Below are positions 9,776 through 33,790 of a stretch of 64,000 bases of DNA, one piece after another. Positions within the stretch are counted from its first letter, which is position 1, and every line of letters starts with the position of its first letter. The stretch spans positions 15,120,001 to 15,184,000 of the forward strand of contig NC_067285.1 in NCBI RefSeq assembly GCF_020740795.1, written 5' to 3'. The translations under genes and the position numbers were made by a program. This DNA comes from Apus apus. Lineage: Eukaryota; Chordata; Aves; Apodiformes; Apodidae. The notes beneath the pieces were generated by a model, which was given only the letters and a program-made list of their open reading frames with translations, was not told the origin of the DNA and did not search any database.

Positions 9776-12700
9776 TAAGGCTGAGACACAGTGAGAAGGC
9801 CATTAGCAGCCAGAAATCCCCAAAATGATCACATAAACCCTCAGAAATAAAAAAAACCTCCCCAAGCACAAGAAGCAGGAACAGTGTGAAGAGGTCCTGT
9901 CCTGAGGTCTCTCAACTTTAGACCTTGCTGAGGCAGGAGCCAGGGGTCTCCAGCAATGCAGCCCCCATGGTCCAGCCTGCCTTGTCCTTTCTTTCTGGAT
10001 GTGTCTGTGGGGACATGTAATTGTGCTGCAACAGGGCAGAAGCAACAAGAAGATTGGAAGAGAATTCCTGTCAGGAAGGAAGCAAAAGGAGGGGAGGAAG
10101 CTCAGTGCTTTCCTGACATGCAGAGCAGGGCCCTGAGTCCACCAGAGCTGGGTGGGCAGATAGCTCCACTCACTTAGTCCTACCATGCATGCTTCAGTGG
10201 GATTGGCACGGACATCATAACATTTATTCTCTAGGCCCTTCACCAGCTTCGTTGCCCTCCTCTGTACTCGCTCCAGCACCTCAATATCTCTCTTGAAGTG
10301 AGGTGCCCAAAACTGGACGCAATACTCCAGGTGTGGCCTCACCAGTGCTAAGTACAGGGCGACAATCACCTCTCTCCTTCTGCTGGTCACACTATTTCTA
10401 ATACAAGCCAGGATGCCATTGGCTTTCTTGGCCACCTGGGCACACTGCTGGCTCATATTCAGCATCTTGTCAATTAGAACCCCCAGGTCCTTTTCTGCCA
10501 GACAGCTTTCCGGCCTGTAGCATTGCATGGGGTTGTTATGGCCCAAGTGCAGGACCCAGCACTCAGCCTTGTTGAAGCCCGGACCATTAACATTAGCCCA
10601 ATGATCTAATCTATCCGAGTCTCTCTGTAGAGCCTCCCTATCCTCACACTATCCCTATCCCAACATTCCTATCTAGCTTGGTGTCATCTGGAAACTTACC
10701 GATAATACATTCTATGTCCTTATCACGGTCATCAATAAAGATGTTAAACAGAAACATTCCCAACACTGAGCCCTGAGGAGCACCACTTGTGACTGGCCCC
10801 AGCTGGATTTGACTCCATTGACCACCACTCTTTGGGCCCGACTGTCCAGCCAGTGCTTGATCCAACAGATCGTATGCTCATCCAGGCCATAAGGAGCCAG
10901 GTTTTTTATGAGAGTTCTATGGGGAACCGTGTCAGATGCGTTTTGGAGGTCCAGATAGGCACTGCCAACACCTCTGTGAGGTGCTTTCAGAGCACTGCTG
11001 TCTGTGGTGCCAGAACATCAGCATCCTCCCCACAAGCCCTCCCTGACACGGGCTGCTGTCCTCCCACATCACAAGGACAGTCCCTGCTCCATCCGGTCAG
11101 ACACAACTTCCCTGCAATGGGGCCGAACCTCCTGCTCTCCCAAAGTGTCTCTATGTGGCGCACTGAACAATCACCCTCCAAGCCCTGCCCAGCCAACAAT
11201 ACCTGGCCTGCACTCAACATGTCTTGTCAAAACAGTCCTGCCTAGCTGACAGCAGAAAGAACAGGCTGATGACACACACCATCATCCACAACGAACACAT
11301 GTGGCCCCCAGGCACCCCACTTCTCCATACGGCTGCACCCTGCCCACCTGAGCCCTGGAAAGTCAGGAAGAGGGAATGCTAACACAGGCTGGAGAAAAAC
11401 ATCCCCATTGACGAGTTGCAGCCAACTTCCAGTGAGAGTGCCAGCAGGGGATCCAGCCAGGGAAAGGCTCTCTGCTGACGGGACTGCTCTGTTTATCCAG
11501 TCCGACTCACCTCCTGGGAACAAAGCGGGTTTGTACTCAGCAGGAACAGCTTCCTCAGCAGGTCCCTCCCCACCCCCAGCCATGCTCCCACTGCAGCCAG
11601 CACACTGCACCCCAGCCCCAGCCCCCCTCACCTCTGCCATCCTGTCTGTCACTCCTTTTGCTCTCCACTGCCTTCCCCAGTAGCATGTGGGTTCCTTGGG
11701 GCACAAGCTGTCCCTTTGTCACCAGCATTGTGCTGGCTGTACAAACAAAGAGCCTAATATACAGCAGCTGACAGTACTTTGCTACCAAAGAGATGAATGG
11801 ACTAGAGTGAATCAGAAGGACAAAGAGCTGCAGTTCAGGGTAGCAGGAACCAACTGAAACAGAAGGAGTGACAGTATTAAAAACATGACCGTGTGGAGCA
11901 GGGAAAAAGATGGAAGAGACATCAATTAAGCTTGGCAATACTAAAGACAAGGAAGGAGTCTCACGCTGTTCAAGGTGGGGTGGCCAGGACATGCTGCTGC
12001 ATGCCCTGAAGGGAACAGGCGAGCAGCAGCAACACGCACCGCAGCAGCAGCCCCTTGCAGGCACCTGGGACTACCCTCCACCCCAGACAGGCTGGTGACT
12101 CCCATGGCACAGGGCACCATTGAGCTCAGGGTCCCAGACATCTCTACCATACTCTGAACATGGAGAATTCACAGCTGTGTCAGACAAAGGGGAAACAAAT
12201 ACCACAGGTGTAATTGATGCCTCAGGGTAGTTTACCCAGGAGCACGTGAGCGTACAGTGAGATTTCTTGCACTTCTGTCAAAGTTGTAATGTAAGAGTGG
12301 GCTGAGGAGTGCAAGGACAGCATGTGTGTGGCAGGCCCAAACCCTGGCTTTGCAGCAGCCACCGGGGCTGAAGACACAGCCCTGCCACTGCCTGAGGCTC
12401 TGATCTTGCCCAAAAGAACAGCAGTGCTTCTTCCTAGGCTCACCTGCAGCTCTGGGGCCTCATTCATTACAATGAACAGGATTTTCCAATGACACAGAAG
12501 ACTGAGAGGGGCAGTTTTAATAAAACGTGGGCACTAACATATCCATGTGAAAAGCATTCCTTGAGAGCCAGCTCATGAGGTAAGAAATCAAAACTGCCAA
12601 AAAAAGAAACCAAACAAGCTGAGGTTCCCTCAGCAGCACGGCGAAGAGCAAAATCACACCTTGACTCTGCTTCAGTCTAGACAGTATGTCTCTGTATTCA

Positions 12701-15700
12701 AAAGCAATCTTGTGGCGTTTGCTTGTTCCATAACATGACTTGAACACAAAATATTATGTTTTCCAGGATCTCGGCCCTGTCTTACTCCACAGAGTATTGC
12801 CTGCCAATGTTTTCTACAAACCTCTACCTAGAAATGGAAGCCTCCCAACATCGTCCAGACTGGAGCCTGGATTACAGAGTCCAACTCCTCAGGCTTAATG
12901 GTGGACACAGGCTTCTCCTAGATCCACCCTAGGTCTGGTGAAAACAAGTATCTAGCAACAGCTCATGCGGAGGCTCCAGCAGGAAGAGCTGACTGCAGGG
13001 AGAGCGGGGCTCCGCCTGTGATCCCCAGTGAGTCATCGCTCCTGATAGCCAAGCTCTATCCCCTCTCACCTCAAGGATGGGTGATCCCTGCCTGTCAAAG
13101 GGAGGGAAGGCTCCTCCACAACTGAACAAGCACTGGGACTTCACACTGGAGGAAGGTTAGGGCTGAGAGTTGCAGGACTCCTGTCCCCGCCCAGCACCAG
13201 ACCAGCAGCCAAAGAGTGCCTTGCTGTGGAAGTATGAAGCTGAAGTGCAGCACGAACTCACGCCCAAGTGAGAACACGCTGTCTCTGTCTCACTGCCTGA
13301 TCCTGCACAAACTAGGTAACATGTTCCTGGCACCCGACTGCAGCCTGCGCGATGCCAAGCTCCGGGCCTGACACAACAACATTGTGCAGCACGGCAGAGA
13401 GTGGATTCCCAGAGCGTTAATCACTCCCCCCAACCAGCCTGCATGCAAGCTCAGCACACATTAACATTACCTCCATGGAAGACTGCCTATCCCACTTTGC
13501 TTTAGCTCTGGAGCATGTCTGTTCTAGCGTGGGCTGACGAAATGAGGGCCAGAATGAAACCACGGCTATTAACTCTGTTACAATACTGTTTTGAGACGTT
13601 CAGCATAGACTTGATCACGCCACGGAGGCCAAGAGAAGGCATTTACACACTGACTCAAACAACTTCTTCTATTCCTCCTCTCTTTTTTGCAGCTGATACC
13701 AGGCAGGGTAAGGAGTCTCAAACAATGGACTCAGAGGCACCAAATTATTGTGAGGTATTTTCTCAAAGTTCTATCACATAGATGAAAGGAGACTTACTGA
13801 AGATTGTGATATAAATGCCATTTTTACATATTTTTGATCATAAGTGTGAGCAAATGAGTCACTGATTAATTTATGTACCTTAAGAACAGGAGTTTCCTCT
13901 TCTCTGTTTTTGCTGAAAGACACAGAAGCAAGAATTTCAAGCACTTAAGAGCCAAGGCAGCAGAACAAAGAGACCCTTTTAGGCTATTCACAGAAAGTAT
14001 TAATAGCCCCAGTAAAAGGAGAGACCCAAAGGGTCTACAGACAGCTAATCCAGTGGTATACCCAAAGTGCTGATAAGATCATGAGATAAAGAGCAGCTGA
14101 GGATGGATGCCACAAAGTTAGCAGAAAGAAAACCAAACTTCACAGGCAGCATCACCACTTGTTTCCCTCTAAATAAAATTTTTTAGCATCTCATGCAAGG
14201 GGCAGCACTGTTAAAACCAGCTAGTCAGCAATGCAGCAGTATCTGAGAATGTAACGCACCCCCAAACAGACCAAAAATGCAGTGCAGGCTTCCCCAGACA
14301 CAAGAAGGACAAGCAGATTCTTGTGCAGTAGATGTCTCAGTCTCTTTAAAACCTTAGAGCCTGCCTAACAGTAGACCATGAAGAAGTCAGATTCTCAGAA
14401 ATGAACAAAAGCCAAGTTGGTTGCAGAATGAATAAATAAGTTAACAAAAATATTAAGCAAATACTGCCACTTATCTTTTTTTTTTTTTTCTTTTCAAACT
14501 GAAGAATGCCATGCATTTCACCTATGCCTTTTCATACCTCTTTTCACACATTGTAGCTTAATGCCTGTTCACTGGAAACACAATCCACTCCCAGAGATGG
14601 AGATTCCCCTCGGCCCCATTCAGAGCATTCTCCAGCTGCTGGGTCTGGCTTTGATAGGAGATTTGCTGCAGCTCTCTCTGTACTCTAGGCTGCAGGACTG
14701 GTACCTAATATGCAGCAGGAGGAAATGTAAAGAATGCTGCCTAATGTGATTCTCACGTGATTGTGTCAAGCTTACTAACTACATGCTGAGGCATCTTTCC
14801 TACTCTTTTCCTCTGTTCCTCCCTGTGGACTCCAAATCTGAACACACCTCCTTCCCACCTCCTTACCCCACGGCATCTGCACAGCTGGCACAGTCCTCAT
14901 CCATGCTTCAAGAGTAGGACATTGCCTGCACACCCGCCAGCCTTCAAAGCTGCTGCTGCCCACAGTCCCTCCCCCTGCTCAGAGCAGAACATGTTGCTCT
15001 GTAAGCTCCCAGAGGTCCTTGCTTGCCTGCACATTCCTGGGTGGGATAAACAATACCCCGTTGAGCCAGGCTGTCTGGGCCCCACTGGAGATAGTGCCAA
15101 TGCAGGGGCTGTGGCTCCAGCAAACTGCAGAGCTGATGCTATGAATCCCAACAGAACGGACAATACAGCAAGCAGGGCAAAAACCTAACTAATGGTGCAA
15201 AGGAGACGAGCTTTCTCCCACCAGGGAAGCGTGAAACGCTGCAGCCTCTTATTGGGAAGTGCTGCTTGCTTTATCAGATTCCAATGAATCCCACTCTGAA
15301 CTTCACATGGTGGGAAACTTGAGATCTCCCCTCCTGCACTCCATCTCCTAACTCCGTATGGCTTCCAGGAGGAAAGGCATCTCACTTTAAAAAGACATAG
15401 CTTCTTTTCCCTTGTCTGTGACCTGACATAAAAAAAAAATAAATTAAAATGAATGCAACATTAAGTTGGATCATCAAGCCATCCAGAACCAGGACCATCA
15501 AGAAAAAGGGCTGCTTGAGCAACCTCTGGCCTCCCACCACACGTGTGATACTTTGGGTGTTTGTCCCAGGAGCTCCAACAATGTACTGTGCAAGTCATTC
15601 AAACACTACTTTTTCCCTCCAGCTGGGCCCTGGCTGTCACAGTCTTCTCACCTGCTCTGTCGCAGGGCACAGCTGAGAGCAGCCTGGTGGCATTTGCACA

Positions 15701-18518
15701 GAGTAAGTGTAGCTTGAGGAGGCAGGAAGAGGAGCTTGCACTGGGCCAGATGGCGAGCATGGGAAGGTCATCTGGAAACTAGAGCACAGCATCAATTTTT
15801 AATGGAAAGCAGAACACTGTGCCACAACATCTGAGCAAGAAGACTGTGTAGTCTCTGGCATTATGGACCCAAGCACAGAAAGGCCAGAATACAAACTCAG
15901 CAGGCATGAGCTTCCCAAATTCTGTACAGAGTGGCTGGATGCACCTTGCAGACGCCACCACTGAGTCCTGTCTTCTCCTACCCCAACACACAGAGTTGTC
16001 TCTCTTGCCACTTTTGCAACAGGCTAAAATGATACAACTTTGAATAAGGAACAGACGAAACCCTGAGAGGAGCACCACTTGTGCTGCGTGGTACCCATGG
16101 CTGGGCTCCTGGGGGTAGGTAGTATTCAATCACAAAACTAGTCATTACTCCTTGAGTATATATCCAAAACAGGTTGAACTGGGGCTACAAGGACATTCCT
16201 CGACACTGGAGCACTTGACTTTGCATCTTGAACAACATTTTTCAAGACAGCTTTTGGACAGAAGCCCATTACAATTCTTGGGTTGCTGGGCAGGAAGTCC
16301 AGAAATCTGGAAATTACTCAAGTTTGATTTGGAAGCTCTGCTCTTTGCCTGCCTTTGCTCCTGTTCTGAGCTGCTTGCTATCTCCAAAGAACCTAAATCC
16401 CCAGCAGGGACTCCCTTGGTACCTGGTATCATGTGGACCTCTTCCTTTCAGAGCCCCTAGGTGCTACTGAGAAGGAAGGAATGGATTTTATTTCCTAACA
16501 GAAAAGTTCTAAAAACAAGACACAGTAAAAGCCGAGTCATTCGGAAGTGGGCTTGAGCAATCCTTAGAACATGATTAGAAAAATACTTTTGCTGGAGGTC
16601 AAGGGGAACTTATCAGTTAAGGAAGTGAAGTGCTAAGGTAAGCACAAGTCAGTCTGTCCTGCCCAAGCTCACAACTATTGTCACAAAGACTGTCTGAACA
16701 GTCACCCACTGCAGGGACATCTCAACTTCACACAGAACCCTGAGATGTCACACAGCCACACTTCCCATGATGGCTAGCAGACCCAGTGTTTTGCAAGGCT
16801 CCAAGTTTCACTCCTTTCCTCTCCTCCCAAGTTAAGTGAGTTAACATTTCTCTAAAATAATTTGCACTAATTTTTAACGTCACTGCTAATCATAAGCAGA
16901 GCAGCTGGAGAGAGAATTGAAACCTTTGGCCTTGGCAAAGCAAAGAATTTCAGGAACAGAATAGCAGAAGAAGCCAGCTCAGAGATGTGGGCATTATCAG
17001 CACTATTGAGGACCTCGCAAACAAGCAGGAAACATTTAGACACCATGCCCAGCACGACTTGCAGCCAGAGGAGTGAGTCAAGATGAGGGGGATGATGGTG
17101 ACGTCTTGTAGCACGGTACAGAGGCTGTATTTGGCAAAGCATCTGCAAATTTGCAAATTCTGTATCTACAAACTCAGGCCTTTTGCGGAGGAAAAGACAG
17201 AATTGCAATAAAAGCGAAGGAAAGAATGGCAGAGGCAAGGCGAGAGAGAGCCTTTTCAGAAGAAACTCATAGAAACACAAAAATCTTCAAAACAGATGTT
17301 GCTTGCAATGTTTATGACACGGCTAGAAGCTTCCTAAGGTACTACAGCAAGGAGAACAAGGTGTGAAAGGACAGACGTTGGGGGAGTACTTTAAACACCA
17401 GGGACGGCAGTAGAGATGTTTGAACTCAGAGGCCAAACTCTGTCAAGGATGGGATCAGCTGAGGCACCACTCAGGGTCAGCAAAGGGGTCACACAGGAGC
17501 AGCAGCAGCCTCTTAGAAGGTGTTGAGGGTAAGCAAAGCCTCCATGCCCTGGCAAAGCCACTGGAGGAGGCACCTCCCGTTCATCTCTGTTAAAGTACAA
17601 GGTGACATTATCAGGCTGGCAGTGACACAGAGGGATTTGCACTTGGCAGAGTGAGAACAGGAGGAAACTCTTGCGAGTTTCTCTTCCCAGGCTGGCACAA
17701 GCAGAGTGGATGTCCTCAGAGGAGCAGCTGGAGAAGGCAGTTATGCAGCCTGGAGCTTCTGCTCTATGTGCAGCCACCTGTGCCACCCTTCACCAGTGCC
17801 ACCACTCCAGGCTCTCAGCACCACACCACTCCAGGCCCTGTTTCTACAGGGTCAGGTGTTCCTCCGAAACAAGCTATCCAGGCAATGCCAGCCCCCACCA
17901 GCTGCAAGCCTGCCTGGTGTGTGACCACCCCGGGTTACCACTGGCCGCACAGACACGGCTTAGGAGACCAAAAATCCCAACAGATGCCACGTGGGGACTA
18001 GACGCGCGGCTCCCGCAGTACCCCACAGCTGCTCCACACCGCCGAGGTGCCCCCAGTGCTCCCGGGGCGCTGTGGGCTGGAGCCGGTGGGACGCAGTGAA
18101 GCACCAGCCGGGCGCGCCGGGCTGCAGTGCCACACGCTGCCGCAGCCCGGCTGCTGGTGCGAGCGGGGAGCAGCCACCCGAGCTAGCAGCACCCCAGCCA
18201 GGGGCACCCAGCACCCCGCGCCGGCCACGCTGGCTCGGGGCAGGCCCCGGGGCAGACAGGGCGCCGTGTCCGGCGGGGCTCCGCGGGAGAGAGGGTGCCG
18301 GCACAGGATGCGAGGGCAGGCGGGAGGGGGCGGGCAGCGGGCTGAGGCGGGGGCCGCGCCAGAGGCGGAGGCCGGGCCGCGCCGGGGGCCCGGTGCAGGC
18401 GCAGGCCGGTCGGCCGCGGGTGCGCGCAAGGACGGGGCGGCCGGCGGGCAGCGGCTCGGCCAGGCGGCGGCGGGCAGGGAACGCCCGGCTCCCCCCGGCC
18501 GCTCCAGCAGGTCCCTAC
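9776..18518 (-). other. DNMBP 5' intron
   Basis: About 8.7 kb between the candidate non-coding first exon and the start-codon exon. It contains the CR1 reverse-transcriptase fragment at about 10195-10970 and a short poly-T run near 14480. I recognise no other gene or exon, although extra 5' untranslated exons cannot be excluded by eye. Confidence 0.6.
10195..10970 (-). mobile_element. CR1 LINE internal fragment (reverse transcriptase, broken)
   Basis: Read on the minus strand, this encodes CR1 reverse-transcriptase pieces. One is GAPQGSVLGMFLFNIFIDD with the catalytic YADD-type motif changed to FPDDTKL. A shifted frame then gives [20 protein letters not shown] sequence, [18 protein letters not shown] and [16 protein letters not shown]. 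The frame is broken near 10640. The 3' untranslated region and octamer tail are absent, so the copy is truncated at both ends. It is not a host gene. Confidence 0.9.
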
Positions 18519-19080
18519 CTTCTCCCGGCCCGCTCCGGGCGCCGCGGCCGCTCCGGCCCTGCGGGTCCCGCTCCCGCCTCCACACCCCGCGGAGGCCCAG
18601 CCCCGCCCGGCCCGGCCCCCAGCGCCCTCCCGGCCTCGCAGGGCCCCGCCCGGCTCCCCGGCCCGCCCCGCCACCCGGCAGCCTCCGCTTGGCCCGGCCT
18701 GTCGGGCCCGGCCTGGTGCCGCTAGGAGGCCGCGGCCAGGACCGGCGGGCCGGGCCGGAGCTGTTCCGCGGGGACTGGCCCGCAGCCTGGCGACCTCGGG
18801 ACCCGTGGGTGACAAGGGAACATCCCCTTTGGTAGCAGCACTCGGCCTCAGCTTCCGAGACAACCCCCTTGGCAGCACACGGGGACACCCCGGCATGGGA
18901 CGCGATGCCCTGCGCGGGGTGACGGGCCTGGGGATGCAGCCCCCGCGTTGCCGCCGGGCTGGGGCACAGCAGCTGCGCCCACGCGGGGACACTGACCGCA
19001 CCCGGGGCCGGCGCGGAGCCGGGCAGGCAGCTGCCTGTGCAAAGCCGCTTCTTCCCAGCGGCGCTGCTGCCGCGTGGACG
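17990..19080. promoter_or_regulatory. CpG island at the DNMBP 5' end
   Basis: This is the most CpG-rich stretch in the first half of the window, with runs such as GCCGCGCCGGGGGCCCGG. It lies upstream of the DNMBP start-codon exon and is the likely promoter. There is no TATA box. Long open frames on both strands here are a by-product of high GC and lack family resemblance. Whether the promoter is bidirectional cannot be told. Confidence 0.8.
18519..18620 (-). other. DNMBP: Candidate non-coding first exon of DNMBP
   Basis: On the minus strand the CpG island holds a splice donor, GGGAGAAG|GTAGGG (intron begins at 18518), with no good ATG before it. A 5' untranslated exon ending here and splicing to the start-codon exon fits the human gene, whose first exon is non-coding. 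The donor end is read from sequence. The upstream end is only a guess. Confidence 0.4.
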
Positions 19081-22017
19081 TGAGCAGCTCCCGGGCTCCC
19101 CTTCCCCGCCGTTGCCTTCTCCCGGGAATCTCTCGCTGCCGTGTGGGCTGCAGCTTTGGCAGCAGCTGACAAGTGGGTCTACACTGTCCATCTGGTGCAG
19201 TCGCAGTTTTGCGAGTTTTTTGTTCGGAGCTGGCTTTGGCTGCTTAGATACACCATATGATCACGCCAGAGCACCAGGATGGAGAAAAATAAATTGACCC
19301 CCCCTGCCATGTGACAGGGAGGGCCAGTCTGAGCATTACACAGGGGTGAGGCAAACCAAGTACACTAGGTCCCTCGCTGGTTTTCTCGACAGGCCAAAGA
19401 AAGCCTCTGTGCCCCAAGGGATACCATCTCTCAGCAACACGCAGTAAAGCCCGTTGACTCTCAGCCCCGTTGTTGCTGTTTGGCACTTGTTTGTGCATTT
19501 AGCTACACTTCTCCATAGCAACCACCCAGATCACAGCTTGGCTTGCCACCAGCCAGGAGCAGGGTGTGCAGAGCATGTTGCACACACCGCTGTCAGTGGT
19601 GTTAGTACGTGCTCAGGCTGGGCACTGACTGCTCTCCTGAGATGAGGTCCCAATGCTGATGCTGTTGGCAGAGGGCCCAAAGCTGCACATGGAGCTGGGT
19701 GCTCTCTTCCCTGCAGGTTGCTTGTAAACACTTTGCTGGTGCTGAAGAATGGATGCCAGCCCCTGCCACAGAGTTTTAGATGTTGTCCTCTGAGCCCAAG
19801 AGTTCTGCTGTTCTTGCCTGCTGAGACGGGTTTTGAGCTTTTTTTGGTCATTCCGATCCCTCCTGCAACATTTCAGGTCACCACCATGACCAACCCACCT
19901 CTGTTGACATCCCCAGAAAAGTTTGTATTTTCCATTTTTCTGCCTGCTTTATGCCAGCCACAGAAACCAGCATGTGCATCACAAGCAGAGTCCCATCTGC
20001 CCTTCCCGCTGGGTTTCCTGCTCATCCCAAGATCCTCACAGTCTTGCTTGTAAGTGTTTTGGCTCATTCTTCCAGGCTTGGCTTCTTTGTATTTTTTTCC
20101 AGTGTCTGCTTACAGTTCTGGTCCCCTCATTTCAGAAAGCATAAATGAGAATCAAAGCATGCTCAGAGCTAATGGGAACAGACTGTATGTACAGGGAACA
20201 ACCATGTAGGCTGGGATTCCTCAGCTTGGAAGCACACTGGGTGGAAGAAGAGGTCTACAAAATCATGAGTGGCCCAGGGAGGGTGGGGAGGCTCACTGTG
20301 TCTTTTGACACAGAGCTGTCAACTGCTTCTGCCTCAACTGGAGCCTCAAAAGAACGCTAAATCACTGCACTGCTGATGTTATGTGCAAAGGTTTAGTGCT
20401 GTGTTTAGCCTACGCTTCTTGCAACACTGGGGGCTAAGTTCATGGCAAGCTTTTGAGAGGCGTGCTTGAGTGTTCTGCCTTGGAAACATTTTGTAACCAT
20501 GTTTTCATGTGGAGAGCTCGGCCATGGCCAAGTGTTCAACACAAAAATATTCAGAGCTGGAAGGAGAATGAGCTGGACAAATCCCAGCCCAGAAAGAGTG
20601 TCTTCCAGAAAGCTGGATCTTGTAGGAACCCTCTTGTAGTGACTGAGACTCTAATTTTGCTGCTGCACTGCCAACCCCACAGCAGCCGGTGAGCGTGAGT
20701 GGCATGACCTCCTCGTCTGGCTGGTCTGTTCCAGAGAAGAAATCCCCCTCCTCTAACTCTGCCCTGGAAAGTAAGGGGAATTGAGATGGTCCTACGCTGT
20801 CTAGGACCACAAGAGGGCAACATGAGAGCACCGTGCAGCCAGCAAGGCTCAGCAAGACGACCTGTGACACTGCTGGCATGAAGAAAGCCAGAAAGGTTTT
20901 GCCTGCTTACAATATTTTTACTATGGAAATAACAAGCTTTGTTTCTACTTTTGCTTACACTCCCAACCTGCCCAGACAGCCTAAGCAACATTTTAAGGCC
21001 CACCCTATAGTACCCCGCCTCACTGAACTATGGATCTTTTATTCCCTAATCCAAATACAACTTACATGACTTGTGTTGTACCCACACAGCACACTGCTGG
21101 CATCAAGCAACCACATTTCCCTGTTGCACATTGAAAGGACAAAGGTTCAGGGAATTTGTCTCAAAGGACTACCAAATAACCTGTCTTGCACTCCTACTCA
21201 TCACTGGTTTTCAGACCTCACCTGGATGCTCCTGTGCTAACAGTTTGTGTTGGCTAGAGCAGACACTTCAGTGAGCCATCTGGTTTGGGTCTGAAGACAT
21301 AAGGAGACAGGATAATCCTTGGCTTTTGCCAGTGAGTATAATTTCAGCCTGTCTGACTACAAGTAATCCAAACCAGCTACCAGAAACTCCCATCTGCACA
21401 TCAAGATATATGTGACATATGCCAGGAGATGACCTTGGACCACCACCTCCTAGTGCTGCATTCCTGCTGGTGGTGTTGCCAACCGGTGGTACCAGTGCTA
21501 CACGTGGGACAAACTTCAGAGTTTGTCACATCACTGACTACTTTAAAAATTACCTCCCTCTAACTTCCGGGTCTACAGGTAGCAACTGTCCTTAGCTGAG
21601 GGAGAAGCAGGACATTCTCACACAGAGGACTAGTGCCAGGATTCACATGCTCAGCTTGTGAGTGCAGAAGTCAAAGACCAGGGCCTGGATTCATTTCCCC
21701 TGATACGTACTAATGTCTGGCTATCCCATATGGGTAGCAACTGAGCCCAGGAGTAAAGGGAGCAAAGCTCTCCCAGATGGAGCAAGTGCAGGGGAAAAGC
21801 TCAGCAGCTACCGACACACTGCCTGGGGAAATGCAGCCCAGGCACATTTCATCGTGAATGACTTCACAATTTGCTCAGGGATTAAATACTTCCTCGTTTA
21901 ATAACCTAATATTTTGGGCTAGTTTTATGCTGAACTGTTGGAAAGTTCACTGGCTGGAGTAATCAGCCAGGACTCATATAAACGGCTTCCCCCAGCTCTC
22001 AGCCAAGTGAGCTGTCC
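19081..22017. other. Intergenic region DNMBP to CPN1 (includes CPN1 3' UTR)
   Basis: About 2.9 kb without recognised coding sequence. On the minus strand it should contain the CPN1 3' untranslated region below 22018. Possible poly(A) signals are an ATTAAA at 21897-21902 and an AATAAA at 21038-21043. Confidence 0.6.
21897..21902 (-). terminator. Candidate poly(A) signal of CPN1 (ATTAAA)
   Basis: The second most common vertebrate poly(A) hexamer lies 116 bases past the CPN1 stop codon. A canonical AATAAA at 21038-21043 would instead give a 3' UTR of about 1 kb. Sequence alone does not decide. Confidence 0.3.
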
Positions 22018-33103
<11,086 letters not shown>

Positions 33104-33790
33104 CCTCCCGCGGCGCTGAGCGCCCAGACCAGCTCCGAGCCCCCGGCTCCCTCCCTGCCGGGAGCTTAAAGTGCAAACTCCAACCAGCTCTTTCCAGTTT
33201 CCGAGTGCCAGCCCCCTGCACCTGCGGGCGGGGGGCGGCGGGGGGCTGCGGGAGCGGGGCGCGTCGGGCCCCCGCGGCGCAGGAATGCTTCCCCCACCCG
33301 CCCGCCGTCTCTCCGCCGTCGAAGACGTTTCCCCCCCGCGCTGGCTCACTTATTAACCGGACAATAAACAGGCCCCCGCAGCCACAGGCTGTCACTGCAG
33401 AAGAAGCGCAGTGCTGGAAAACTGGCTGCGGAGGTCGTCGGGGCTGCCAAGCGCACGGCAAGCGGCGGGGCGGGGGAGAGGAGAAGGGGGCGGCGGGCCG
33501 AGGGGATGCCCGTCTCCGAGCGCTTCTGTGGGGCGAGAGCCGAGCGGGGTGGGCATGGCGGCAGGGCGACCGCGGTGTCCGCACGGCTGCCCCAGCCCTG
33601 CCCAGCCCCAGCCTGCCCGGAGCTGGCAGCTCCCGCCTTTCCCCCCGGGACCCGGCCGCCAGCTCGGAGCCGTGCCTGCTCTCCTGCCCCATCTCCTGGG
33701 GAAGCAGAAATCGCCGCAAGCTCTGCGGGTCTGCCGCCCCTGCGCCCCGGCCCCTGCTCACTCGGCACAACCCGCTGCTCCCGGGATAAG
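33104..33790 (-). promoter_or_regulatory. GC-rich promoter region of CPN1
   Basis: A CpG-rich block begins in exon 1 and runs upstream. About 250 bases before the start codon, the minus strand has GGTTAATAAG (an HNF1-like half site, 33350-33358). Next to it is TGTTTATTG (a forkhead-like site, 33362-33370). Both factor families drive liver genes, and CPN1 is made in liver in mammals. The motif calls are by eye. Confidence 0.4.

Noticed and set aside
9803-10546. 247-codon minus-strand frame as a host gene
   Set aside because: The protein is CR1 reverse transcriptase ([25 protein letters not shown]) plus unrelated flank, so it is a retrotransposon remnant.
14478-14492. Poly-T run as a retroposon tail
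   Set aside because: No element body or target-site duplication is visible next to it. It is simple low complexity.
17991-19191. Long open frames on both strands (up to about 397 codons) at 18-19.2 kb
   Set aside because: They overlap each other in opposite directions within a CpG island. They have Pro/Gly/Ala/Arg-rich composition from high GC, and no domain or family match.
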